From positions 108,882-172,881 of the forward strand of contig JAKEKT010000077.1 in assembly GCA_021495925.1 (NCBI GenBank): a stretch of DNA of 64,000 nucleotides, in the 5' to 3' direction. Numbering within the stretch: position 1 is the first letter of the stretch; each line of letters starts with the position of its first letter. The notes under the pieces are model-generated. The model did not search any database, was not told where the DNA came from, and worked only from the letters and a program-made list of their open reading frames with translations. Origin of the DNA: Diplodia intermedia (Eukaryota > Ascomycota > Dothideomycetes > Botryosphaeriales > Botryosphaeriaceae). Position numbers and translations under genes: made by a program. Below are positions 35,600 to 46,272 of this stretch, one piece after another.

Positions 35600-35760
35600 T
35601 CGACAAATGATTCCACAGCGGGTGACAAAAGCAATTGGCCCACCCGCATCTGCCTCGCAGAGCGTCCACATGGAATGTATAGTCGAACATAAGATCCGGA
35701 CGTAAGTGTAGGCCTTTGAAAGACTTACACTTACGCCCGAATCTTGTGTTCAGCCACCCA
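35600..35760 (-). repeat. dispersed repeat remnant, copy C, with inverted end
   Basis: On the minus strand: CCGGATCTTATGTTCGAC, a variable stretch, GCAGATGCGGGTGGGCCAAT and a following CACCCGCTGTGG. These are the same blocks as the 24.7-kb copy at roughly 75-80% identity in the best 40 bases. On the plus strand a second end, CCCGAATCTTGTGTTCAGCC, follows directly, so two ends face each other across a hairpin. Confidence 0.45.
35701..35735. repeat. perfect 10-bp inverted repeat (hairpin)
   Basis: Arms CGTAAGTGTA (35701-35710) and TACACTTACG (35726-35735) flank a 15-nt loop. It lies between two facing ends of the dispersed repeat. Confidence 0.8.
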
Positions 35761-36255
35761 CGGAAAGAATGTGTTGACCGCGGGAGTTTGAAGGGCTTCA
35801 ACCTTCTGTCACCTGCTGTGGTCCGACCGGTCAGTTGGCCCGGGACAAGGACGCATCAATCCTTCCTTCGTCACAAGAGCAAGGAGTTGGAGTGGACTTC
35901 GGTAAGGATGGCCACAGACCTAAAATTCATTCTACATCTTCATCGTTGCATCCTTACCTTTCCAACAGCCAGCTTCGAAGTCTGCCATGATAAACCAGGA
36001 AGGGAAGACGAGGCGTCACTGCCACGTCCGAAGACCTTTCGCTTACGTCTCTTATCGCATCTTTCCCACACGCATGAGCGCATCTCTCTCCCCAACATCC
36101 AGCACCCAGAACAGCTTGGTTATAGGTACTTTTCCACCAAGACCAAGGTAAATCCTCTTCAATTGCAGACATATACAGAAAGCTCTCAGCCTTCTCCCAC
36201 AGCAGCACCACAGCAGCCTTAGAACTCAGCTCCAAGGCAACCGAGGTGTCCGACT

Positions 36256-36327
36256 GGCCGCATGGCCCAATGGCAAGGCGCTTGACTACGAATCAAGAGA
36301 TTGCAGGTTCGATCCCTGCTGTGGTCA
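36256..36327 (+). tRNA. tRNA-Arg(ACG)
   Basis: 72-nt intronless cloverleaf. The acceptor stem GGCCGCA pairs with TGTGGTC (two G-U pairs). D arm GGCCCAATGGCAAGGC. Anticodon stem CTTGA/TCAAG with loop CTACGAA, giving anticodon ACG. T arm GCAGG-TTCGATC-CCTGC, discriminator A. A TTTT tract at 36333-36336 fits a Pol III terminator. ACG (read as ICG) decodes CGU/CGC/CGA Arg codons. Confidence 0.95.
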
Positions 36328-36332
36328 TATCC

Positions 36333-36336
36333 TTTT
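36333..36336 (+). terminator. Pol III T-tract terminator of tRNA-Arg
   Basis: TTTT six bases after the 3' end of the tRNA. Confidence 0.6.
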
Positions 36337-37429
36337 GCTCCGTCGTCAGTTATCGATGGTGGTGGTGGTGGTGGAGGCGTGGAGGCGTTGATAAATTTTT
36401 TTTTTCTGGCGTCGAGCAGTTTTCGGCGAGTCGTCGGCCGGATTCCAATTGGAGCGGAGGGGGGCTGGCACCTCGTTGCGATGGTGGCTGGACGCGGAGA
36501 TGACTCGGCAGGGCTTATGTGGATCGACGAGGGGAGAGGAAGGGAAGGAAGGGAGGGCGAAGGGAGCGGAGCCATTCGGTTTATTGATTTTCGGGCAGCG
36601 AAAACAAAAAAGGCCAGAAATCTGGAAAACGGCGCAAAGGAAAATAGCATCCGGCTTAATTAGGGGGAGCGAGAAGCGCCGACGGGCGGGTCCAACCGGT
36701 CTCTGTTTATGTCGGGTAACGGTCCGAAGATAGCGCAAGAGGAGGGGGAGCGATGTGATGTGCCGCGTGGGTGCCATATGTAGCATGGAGGATCGCGATC
36801 TTCGGCTGCCTACTACGAGTACGAGTGCCAAGCGCGGGAACGAGACGAGCGATTTAAGGCGAGACAATCTGGATCGAAGTGTGAGAGACGGCAGCCACAG
36901 GAATCCGCCCGGTTCTGAGCCGCGGCAGTTGCGTGCTTCGGCAGCAATGGCGGACATGGACCCTGCAAGAGCAATAACCAATGGTGCCCAACTGCGAGAC
37001 CAACAAGCGCGGCAGCCGCGCCGAAAGCGTCCGCAGGAGAAAGGAGGATCGCCACCGTCTGGAAGCCCGTGTCGCGGCGTCGTTGGCATAGCAGTCCGCA
37101 GAGGCGTTCTCACCTGATCGGCGGCGTTGGATGTGTGCTCTGGCCGGGTCCCAGGATTCATAAGATGATTGTCTGGATGGGGACGATGCCATTGGCGCTG
37201 ATCTGCTGCATAACGCTGCGGCGATTGTGACTCTCCGCATCCTCAGATCTTGTCGAAATCCGTAAATCCGGTGTTCTGGCCTCTGTCGCGGCTGCGGCGC
37301 AGATCCCGGCCGCGCGCCGCACCCGGCCGCTCCACCGCACCTTCCAAGACGAAGCTAGAGCCGTCAGATCGTGTGGAGGTGCAAGAAGACGCTCGCCGTG
37401 CCTCGAGTCAACCCCCAACCACCACGTCC
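36337..37429. other. intergenic region, no certain gene
   Basis: About 1.1 kb between the tRNA and the 3' end of the esterase gene. A minus-strand ATG at 37192 opens MASSPSRQSSYESW and meets a GTGAGA donor, but no downstream exon could be chosen with support. Confidence 0.45.
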
Positions 37430-38335
37430 CTACCGCCCCATCAACACGTCCACCGCAACTCCGTATGCCTCGTCCCTGGCCTTCTCCTGCACGCTGCCCG
37501 GCTCCGCGTGCTTATCCCACGCGTGATCGCACCCCTCGAACCGCCTCCTAACCACTCTCGTCTCCCGGGCCTCCTCGATCTTCGCCGCCAGCGCCTCCGC
37601 CTCGGGCGCCAGCCCGTCACACGCACCCGTCAGCACCGCGACCGCCGTGCCAGCAAAGTTGCCCGGGTCTGCATGGGAGGGGCTGACGCGCGGGTCGCCC
37701 GGCTGCACACCGGGCGGGATGTAGCACTGGTCGAAGAGCCTCGCGAGCGTCGCCGGAATGGGGTTGCCGGTGGTATCCGGTGCCTTCTTCTCGCCGGGCT
37801 CGACGGTCAGGTCCGTGGGCGGGTAGAAGGCGAGGCAGGAGCCGAAGGTGCCGGGCGGGAAGCTGGCGGGTAGGGCGCCCGCGCAGACGAGGGCGAGGTT
37901 GGCGCCAGCGCTGAAGCCGGAGAGGGCGAGGCGGGCGACGTCGTACAGGGCCGGGTTGGCGAGCACGTACTTGACGGCGTCCTCGGCGTCGTGGATGGCG
38001 GCGGGGAAGGGATGTTCAGGCGCAAGGCGGTATTGGACGTCGAGCACGGTGTACGGCGTCTTCGCGGCGATCAGCGTGCAGAAGAAGTCGTCGGAGCCGT
38101 GCAGCGGCAGCACGAAGCCCGAGCCGTGGAAGTTGAGGAGGACGGCGGTCGGGGTCGAGGGGTTGCTGGAGGAGCGGTAGACGTGCGCTTTGATGGTGCG
38201 GCGGGCGTCGCGCGAGGGGATGTGCAGCACGCTGGCGCTGGGCGAAATGGCAGGCACCCCGCGCCGCAGCCGCAGCACGAAGCGGAGGAGCGTGATGGTC
38301 GCCTTCAGCCGGAGATAGGTGAGGAAGCGCCACAT
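37430..38335 (-). CDS. alpha/beta-hydrolase fold-3 esterase (HSL family)
   Basis: Single exon, 301 residues, ATG in CACCATGTGG. Seen: an N-terminal hydrophobic/basic segment (residues 1-30) that could anchor or target it; oxyanion motif HGSG at 70-73 within LLNFHGSGFVLP; YRLAPEHPFPA at 102-112; nucleophile elbow GFSAG with Ser142; Asp240 in TGACDGLAPEAE; and His271 in GCDHAWDK. These form the complete catalytic triad of the hormone-sensitive-lipase-like alpha/beta hydrolases, which hydrolyse short-chain esters or detoxify lactones and carbamates. The usual HGGG is HGSG here, which is tolerated in the family. Length is typical. No neighbouring biosynthetic genes indicate its substrate. Confidence 0.88.
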   Translation of the reverse strand: MWRFLTYLRLKATITLLRFVLRLRRGVPAISPSASVLHIPSRDARRTIKAHVYRSSSNPSTPTAVLLNFHGSGFVLPLHGSDDFFCTLIAAKTPYTVLDVQYRLAPEHPFPAAIHDAEDAVKYVLANPALYDVARLALSGFSAGANLALVCAGALPASFPPGTFGSCLAFYPPTDLTVEPGEKKAPDTTGNPIPATLARLFDQCYIPPGVQPGDPRVSPSHADPGNFAGTAVAVLTGACDGLAPEAEALAAKIEEARETRVVRRRFEGCDHAWDKHAEPGSVQEKARDEAYGVAVDVLMGR

Positions 38336-41300
38336 GGTGGGTGTTGTCTAGCCGCCACGCGTCAATGGCTGCGCCGAGGTGGAGTGGTGATGCTGTGATT
38401 GTGGGTGTGGTGATGGCGTAACGTGAGGGGCGAGCCATCGTCGGGTCGGCTGCTTCGGCTTTCCCTCAAACGCCGGCTCTGCCGGACTTCGTCGGGCGTG
38501 GCCGATGCGCGGCTCCGGAAAGTATCGCCAGCCGATGTGGTTTAACCCAGTGCATGCGTGACCGTCTCCTTGCTGCAGCGAAAGCGCCGCTCCATCCAAT
38601 CATTGAACCAGCACCCTGACTCTGGACACCATCCATGCGGCCAAGGGCAGCTCGTCATGACAGGGGCCCGAGGCTCATGGACATAGATATAACTCACCCG
38701 ACCGGGTGGAGCACATGCCCTGAAGAGCGCTGAGGATGCATCCGAAACGGCCAGCATATGCGGGATGAGCACAGGAAATGGAAGCTGGAGACTTCGCTTC
38801 GACCGCCGACAAGTGAGCTGGCTGATCCATGTCCCCGGGGATCAAGTAGAGCGGCAAGTGCCAGAACCAGGGAAACCTGACTGCCAGCGGCCTTGTGCAC
38901 AGTGGCAGCGAGCAAAGTCGATGTGATAGAAAAGCATAGCCGAGCCAGTCAAGGCTCTTTCCGTCTCCGCGTCGCTTTTGGTCGGGTTTGCATGCTCCAG
39001 CCTCCCCACACCACAAGCCCCCTTTCTTGCGCCCTCGGGCCCGCGTTATTCACCCGCCGTGCAGGGAACATGTGCAACAACGTAGCTTAGCTCCCGCCAC
39101 TTGATCACCGATGGCCTGTTGCCTTGTGTCCGTTGGACGTTACATGAGGCTCGTGATTCCCATGTGAGCCGCGGACCCAATGTCTGAACGCTGCGCAAAT
39201 GCCATGAAAGGGTGCCTATTCGCTAGACGTGCGCCACAATGCAGTCAGATGAGCTGAGGAATGGGCTCTTGGCGACAGCCTTCCGTAGCTTTTGGTAGTA
39301 ATCGTCCATGTCAGTGCCTCGCCATATCAACCACCAATCTTGAAAGCCTTCTGACGAAGCGCTGCCACGCGAATGGTGGATATTGACCGTGCAGATTGCT
39401 CGTTCAGTGTGCTGGCCTATGCGTAATCGGGCGTGTGGCCAACACCAGGGTCAGTGGAATCCGAGTCCTGCATGCCGACCATTTCGGTAGAAGTGGCTTG
39501 GGAACAGTGACCCAACGCACCCGGTCTTCTGGATTTGTGGCGGCTTGGGCAGGAAATTACAGGTACTTCATTTCTAGCCCGCCTGGTGGGACAGCAGGAA
39601 ACGACCTGAGCAGAGTCCTGCCATCTGGAACATGAGTGATGCGTGTCTCCAACGTCTTCAGCTCGTATCCTTTCCAGCCGTTACGTTTGAAGCGGGGTCG
39701 GTGCTTCTCGGACAGCAAGGGTTGCGCGTTTCTACACCCTCTACAGACTCGCGAGGCAACAGCTCTGCAGGGCCCAGATCCGTTCTCGTAACTTGTCCCG
39801 GCTACCCATACCCGATCATTCAGTCGGAAGCTATGCGTGTGTCCCAATTCAACAGTATCGCCGACCGGTCTACGAGGGCCATCTCCCAGCTGGCCGGCTC
39901 AACGTCCCAAACTTTCGGACAAAGAGCTCAACGGTGTTGCACTAGGAGCGTCGTTGGCAAGCGTGAGGTACCGAATATAGTTAGGGGCTCGCACGAGATG
40001 CATGCCTCCTGACATCTGACAGCAACTTAGATTGGCGGGGAGCCGGAGCCGACGAGTGTGGCTGCATTTTCCTTGTCCTGCTGGTTGATACACCAAGGAC
40101 GCCGCGTCATTCGAATGACTAGCACTGGCGGCATCAGAAAAGTCCATATGCGGAGGCTGAGGGAGCTAAAGGATGCAATTTTGCTAGAGGAGAGAGGTCC
40201 GGTCTCTCTTCTTGCGCGCGGCTGGGGCCCCAGCCGGGCTCTGGAAAGTATGTTGGATGGATGGGTAAATACGGGATCTAGACAACAATATCGGTGAGCA
40301 ATGTGCATTCATGCAGTCAATTGGCGAAATTGGCGGTTTTGGGTGCATGCAAGGAACAGATGGGAAAGTGTGGCGTACGGAAGAAGAAGGCGGAGAGATC
40401 AATCCAATGGCCAGAGAAGGAGCTTGTTGTGCAGGGTCAGCCCAGAAGAAATTCCGGCCGTGTAATGCACGGCGCCAATGGGATGCTGCGCGACGCAGTT
40501 ACGGATGCGCCTGGATACTCTGCTGTGCGGCACTAGGGCTTACAGAGGATATAGCGCGCGGGTGCTAGAGCAGAACCAATAAGGACGACACACATGGAGC
40601 CTGGGTTGGATTAGGCGTTGGTCTCGTACCATGGCTGCTTTCGTGCTTCATTTAAAAATGCTAAGGGCGCTGGAGAGAGTCGGAATTGGACTTGACTCAG
40701 GAAAATGACCCCTTGAACTCACCGACATCCCGCGGCCTTGATTCTGGGAGGGCTTGGCGCATGGCAGGTAGTTTCCCTTCTCAGCGGGTAAAGAGATCCA
40801 GGCGATAGGCAGAGCGGGAAGCGCTGAGAGAGCACTGCCACGGCCGCAGCCATCGTGACAGGTAATTGAAGCACGTCTCTAGCGTGGCCGTGTCCGGAGG
40901 GCCATCCGGCGTTTAGATTGGCCGTCGAAGTTTGGGTGAGGCGGAAGGCCAGCTAGAGCGCGCTAGGGTGGCTGCTTGCCATGGCGGCGAGGCTTTTCTT
41001 TGCAGTCCGAGCAGCTTGCGCTCCTTTTCGACACATTAAACCCGCTGGGCGATCCGGTCTGGACAACAGGCTGACGCGGTGGTCCAAAGTGTCTGGAGCT
41101 TGGACGGAGACCGGCAGATAGGGTGCGGCTCCTGGAGGGGAGCATAGAGCGCAACGACCTGAAACCCGAGTTTGGGACTCTGAATCCCATGCCGAAGTGG
41201 GCTCTCCCTGCCCTCCGACAATGCGGCTTGCGCAGCCTCGAGCTGGTGACCAACGCCGAGGGGAGGCGTGGCGGAGCGGAAGCCGTGGACGCTGGACAGC

Positions 41301-41526
41301 GGACGCTTGCGAGACCTGCCTCATCCGGCGGCAATGGGGGCGGAGGGCGCGCGGCAGTCTGGTGGCGTGAGCTGGCCGCGTGTGGGGGACAAGAGCATCT
41401 CGTATCTGGCAGGGCTAGCGCGCGGGCGGGAATCGGCGGCGTTTGACAGGCCAAGCGTGGTCGATCTGAGCGGAAAGTTGCGTTTGCGTGCGTATCTAAC
41501 AGGAACGGGCGCGCGGGAGACGGCTC

Positions 41527-41558
<32 letters not shown>

Positions 41559-44240
41559 ATGGTGGTGCTGAGTCGTGCTGAATCGCCGGGCAAGCGTCGC
41601 GCGGGAGGGCTCGGAAGCGGGGGCGCCGGCATCTCGCACGCCAAACGATGGGGTGATGATGCGCCCTAACCACCGTGTTTCATCGCCATCGCAACCCAAA
41701 AGGCGCGCACCTCTTTTCCCGAGCGCGCTGGCCCTGTGCCATGCTACTCAGCGCACGCGCCGGCGCTGGCCCCGCGACGGGCAGCCAGCAAGCGACACCA
41801 CAGCGGCCAGCCCCGAGCCCCGCGCAGCCGCCACGCCGCGCTCCTGTCCCTGCATCCCGGGAGCTCGACCTCGCGCACTGATGAGCCGCTCCCGCATCCC
41901 CGGTGGCCTGTCCGCCGTGCTCCACCAGCACTCGCTCCATCTCCTTGCAGCTAGCCACGTCGCCCCGAATCACCGCCAAACGCCGAGTCCTGACGTCACC
42001 TGGAGAGGGCAGACGTACGCTGCGCTGATACCGCGCCCGGTCCACGCCGCTGGGATGGAACCGTCGCGTTTCACGCTGCATGCCGACCCAGGCATGTGTG
42101 CGTCGTCGAGGCCTGGGAGGGCGTGCGTCTGCGGAGGGAGAGGAGAAGCCTGCACGGCCATGCCGGACGGCGGAGTCGAGGCGGGATGAGGGCCAGTTTT
42201 ACCTCGTCTCTCCTGATAGACACGTGAATTGCCACCCCAGAAAGCGGCCAAGACGGTTTGGCTGTCGAGGGACCCTCTCCCGCCCCGAGCTTCCACCCCG
42301 CCGGGTTTTTGACAGCGCGCGCGCTCCCCGTACCTGCGAGTCGACGAAGCCCCTGAGCCCTGAGCAGAACTTGGCGGATGGGGCCCGGTCACAATGATGT
42401 GCAGACCCGTCCGGTCCGCCCGCCCCGTCGATGAAGCCGGTGCTTCCGCGCGGCAAATAATGCTGCCCAAGCCTCATCCGCCCGCCAGGCGACACGGCCC
42501 GACGATGTGCCTCCCACTCTCGCCCGCGAACGCCTGTTCTGCAGCGCGCGTGCGTCTTTTTCGCACATTGCTTTTTCCAGCATGCTTTGCGTCTGCAGCG
42601 AGGATCCTGCCGCGCTGACGTGCGCCGCCCACGGCCACTCACCGCGCTCGCCAACACCAAGCAAAGCAAAAGCACAGCACGCCGCCGCCAGGGGCGCGTC
42701 GCGACAGGCCATGTGGACGGCGTGGCCAGCGCCGGGCGGCGGACGTACCTCCGGCCCGCTCGACGGCGGGTGGCTCCCGCGGCGATCGCCCAGACGGGCG
42801 CCCTGTCTGGCAAAGCCACAGCCAGCGCAACGGTTTCTCGCAGGGCTAGCGGCGGCATCTGCCTTGTTTGGGCACAATCATCAGCCTGACCGGCCGTCGG
42901 GGGGCGCCCTGAAGAGAGCATGCCTTGCATCCCACCAGAGTGGTCCGCTCCGCCACCAATACGGCCGTTGTTTCCGCACGCGCTGGACGCGCTGGAGCGG
43001 CCGCCGGGCGCGGGCGCGTGGCAGTCGGCCGGCTGCGGTGCGCGCAGGCGGCGGGCCTGGAAGGGCTCCGCTCCGTGGCACAGCGCACCGCGGCGCAGCG
43101 GCACACGGCGGGCGGGCGCGGCGGGGGAGGGGACTCCCGCTCCGCCGGCGGCGGCTCAGCCGCATGGCATCGCGCATGGAGCTGACTGGGGGCGTCGGCG
43201 CATGGCGCATGGCGTTTCGCGTCCGTCTCAGCCCAGGGCTAAGCGAAGTTGTGCACGCTGTGCGCTCTGGCAGGCGGATCTCGGCAGTGGGGCGGCTTCC
43301 CCGCTGCTGCAGGGAGGCATGGAGGCAGAGCATGGGCCCTGGCGGGCATGGGGCATGGGCTGCTGCCGGGCTTTGTCGCCATCCCGGCCCCCTGCGCGGC
43401 GCGGCGGCGGCAGCGGCCTGTCACCCGAGTGCATCACACCCACTCGCTGCATGTCAGCTATCGCTGCCGTCGATCGCTCGCGATGGCCTCGCAGCCGGCA
43501 CCCAGCGCTGAGGCGGCGGCCGCGGCTTCTTCACGCCGATTCTGCACACTAGGCGGGCACGATCCGTGAGCCGGCGCGCGGTGGAGCCCCGCGGCCCCTG
43601 GGCCTTGGGCGCTCTGGCGCGGGCATGCGCGTGGGCGCCGAAAAAGCAACGGCGGGTGGGCTCTTGATGTAAGCGTGCAGCGGTTTGCCTCCGTGCTGCG
43701 GCCCGGGCGTGATGGCGGAATCGGCGCCAGCGCTTTTCCCCGAGGCGCGAATGCAGGCGCAGGCGCAAGTGCCGAGGCCAGGCGGTCAACTGCTGGGCCG
43801 GGAGCTGTCGTGGTGCGTGGTGCGCGGTGCTGGTGCTGGGGAAAAGAAGGTTCACGCCCCCCGGCCGCACGCAAGGGCGCTGCCCGCCTCAGAAAGCGAG
43901 GCAGTGCCCTGGCCCCGGCCGCGAGTCAGGGCCCCAGCGCGGGCGCGGTGGGTAAGTTTGCTGTAGAATAAATCTGCATCCAGCGGCCTACCGCTCAGTG
44001 CGCGCAACGGAGCTGGTCGCACGGCGTGGTGTGCTCGCAAAGTGCCTGCCTGCTGCGCATCCCCAAGCTGCGCGAGCGCGCCTGCTGCGCCAGATGCAAG
44101 GACAAAGTATATCTAGCCATTCTGTCCTACCGCTCCCCTCCCCAGCTGCCCGTCCCTACTACATCTTGCACCAAGCCCCAGCCCCGACCCCGTCGCCCCC
44201 CGAGTCCCTCGCGAGCCCGATCGAGTCGCGTGCCTGCGTC
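38336..44240. other. 5.9-kb gene-poor region, GC-rich on the right
   Basis: No gene could be supported on either strand. From about 40900 to 43950 the sequence is extremely GC-rich, so long frames are open by chance in several frames at once. A run of GGCGGTG/GGGCGGT repeats lies at 41531-41559. The last few hundred bases are CT-rich and likely hold the promoter and leader of the His-rich gene. Confidence 0.5.
41531..41559. repeat. GGTGGGC tandem repeat
   Basis: Four near-perfect copies of a 7-bp GGTGGGC unit in the GC-rich stretch. Confidence 0.75.
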
Positions 44241-44894
44241 ATGTCTGCCCATACCCACCACCACCACCACCCCTACTGCCCCCCCTCGGACCACTCTCAG
44301 CCGCTGGCCGCCTCCTCGTCAACATCAACACCAACCACCGGCCTGCCCACGCCCGCCGCCTCGCCGCAGGCCGACTCCGTCTGCTCGCCCTCGCCGTCCG
44401 TGTCGTCGCCCGCAACCCAGCAGGCCCCGCGCCGCATGCACAACATGTCCATCTCCAGCATCCTGTCGCCCGACGACGGCGGCGGCGGCGGAGGGGCCAA
44501 CGCCTGCCCCCAGCACCACTACCACCACCACCACCACCACCACCACCACCACCACCCCAACTACGCCGTGTCGTCGGCCGCCGAGACGCCGCCGTCGTCG
44601 TCGAGCGCCTGCTCGCCGGCCAGCCGCGGGAGCGTTGCCGAGGAGCCCGCCGGCAGCACCGCCGGCAGCACCACCAACTCGACTGACTCGACCAACTCGG
44701 CCGCCGTCTTCAGCTGGAACGAAGACCCCGAGAAGATTGACGCCATGCTCCGCACCCTCAACCCGGACAGTGCCGAGTGGGTCGTCTGGAAGGACTGGGC
44801 CGACTTCCTGGCCGAGGAAAAGGAAGCCCAGGCCAAGGAGAGGGAAGCGGCCGCCGCGGCCGCCGCCACCGCGCCCGCCCACAGCACCGGGTAA
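44241..44894 (+). CDS. histidine-rich hypothetical protein
   Basis: 217 residues from the ATG at 44241 (GCGTCATGTCT). The frame is open upstream, but the leader there is proline-rich and unlikely to be translated. Seen: HTHHHHHPY near the N-terminus; a Ser/Thr/Pro-rich stretch; the motif RRMHNMSISSILSPDD at about residue 64-80; a poly-Gly run; a poly-His tract of eleven (about residue 95-105); an acid/Ser/Thr stretch; and a well-structured C-terminal part, WNEDPEKIDAMLRTLN followed by WVVWKDWADFLAEEKE, then an Ala/Glu helix. The conserved-looking SISSILSP and Trp-rich segments suggest a regulator or adaptor with short linear motifs, but no known domain is present. It is the only credible gene between 38.3 and 54.7 kb. 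Function unknown. Confidence 0.65.
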   Translation: MSAHTHHHHHPYCPPSDHSQPLAASSSTSTPTTGLPTPAASPQADSVCSPSPSVSSPATQQAPRRMHNMSISSILSPDDGGGGGGANACPQHHYHHHHHHHHHHHPNYAVSSAAETPPSSSSACSPASRGSVAEEPAGSTAGSTTNSTDSTNSAAVFSWNEDPEKIDAMLRTLNPDSAEWVVWKDWADFLAEEKEAQAKEREAAAAAAATAPAHSTG

Positions 44895-46256
44895 CGCGTC
44901 GCCGTTCGTTTTAATCAAATTTAAGAAACGGAGAGAGGCGGGTCGGGAAGAGATTGAAGACGACGACAGCGTCACATGCATCGGGATTGGGATTGCCTTC
45001 TTGCTACGATCTACTACTGGGAACCGGCGTTTGTTGGGCTTCTGTTCTGTTTACCGCTTTCTCCTTGCACTGTTTCAGCTTCCCCATCTTCCCTTCTGCC
45101 CATTGGTTTGGCCCCGCGTATTGCCGTCGCTTGGGCGTTGTAATTGGGATTTGCACCGTTCTGGACTCCTGGGATGGGGTTTGGGGGGGATCAAAAGAGG
45201 CTTGGGGATATCCTGCAGGCTTCTGGCTTCTGCACAAAAATGTTCATAGGCATCGGGGCACTCGCTTTCTGTTCATCACACCAGCCCCAGGGACTCGCTT
45301 GGGAGAAGGGGGCGCCGGGGTACGGGCAAGAGAACTGGCCACCAGCATATCATTTGTCATCGTCGTCGTCATCACCATTGTTATCAGCACGACCTCCTTT
45401 CTGCGATATCCCCTCCAGCAACCGATGACAGGACTTCTTTTAGGAAGGATCAAGGGTTGTTTCGGCATGTCTGTCTACATAGTTGAACGAATCCCCCGAT
45501 GAGTGGCAGTGGCACACTTTGCATGGTTAGACTGGCAACATGGGAGAGGGAAAATGGAACCCGTATCACAGAAAAGAGATTTTCCTGTGGGGGACGCGGC
45601 AAGCCGCCGTTGCTTCACGTTCGACTCGTCGCCGTTGTGTGGAAAGCCCCGTATGTGTCGAACGGGTTTGTCTTGGCTTTATTTTTACCTTTCGCCGGCC
45701 TGCGTTTCGCGGGATCGGTCCGCTCCAGCCTTACTGATAAAAATGAACATCTGTGCGTGGGGAACCGCTGCGGCGGTGCCAAACGGGAATTGTTCTGTGC
45801 TTCCTTCGTGTCCACTTGAGAGGGTCCCGCCCTCTCTTCCCGCATCCCCGGCCCGCCAATCTCGGGCAACAAATCAGCTCACTCTTGGCCCAAAGTTTCG
45901 TGTCCCCCGTTCTTGGGCTTCCAGACTCCCGCCAGCACCATCATCACTCGTCTACAGTGGGGACCTTTTTTTTTTTTTTTTGGCTTTCCCCTTGCGCCTA
46001 AGTTTGCTTGACTTTGAGCTGCAATTGCCATTCAGCGTTCGAAGAGGGAGGGGGGAGGTTGGCTAACCACAGCGTCGGTAACGAGTAGAATTGCGTGGAT
46101 TGGGGGGGGCGGTGGGACAGATTGCTCTCGTCGAAACGGGGCGTACGGAACTTTACCACTTTCCCCCTCCCCCCTCCCTTCTATTCTTATGGGTTACATA
46201 CAAGCGCGATCGGGTGCTGGCTGGCTGCCTGCCTGGTCGCCGCAGCCCGCTTCCGA

Positions 46257-46272
46257 CACACACACACACACA
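46257..46272. repeat. CA dinucleotide microsatellite
   Basis: About eight CA units, followed by CAGC-rich degenerate copies (CCAGCCAGCCGGCC). Confidence 0.8.

Larger units (their letters stand above)
34813..36255. other. AT-rich intergenic region with repeat remnants
   Basis: About 1.4 kb, AT-richer than the flanks. It contains two remnants of the dispersed repeat (35230-35300 and 35600-35760) and a perfect hairpin at 35701-35735. No gene seen. Confidence 0.55.

Noticed and set aside
37000..37200. Possible small minus-strand gene starting MASSPSRQSSYESW with a GTGAGA donor
   Set aside because: Start and donor look reasonable, but no second exon could be chosen with evidence.
42199..43511. 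Long frames (about 300 residues) on both strands
   Set aside because: They overlap each other in a very GC-rich segment where stops are rare. Products are Arg/Ala/Pro-rich with no domain and no conserved-looking block.
44026..45249. 407-residue plus-strand frame overlapping the His-rich gene
   Set aside because: It is the +1 shadow of the CAC/GCC-rich coding sequence; the product is an artificial Arg/Pro/Thr polymer.
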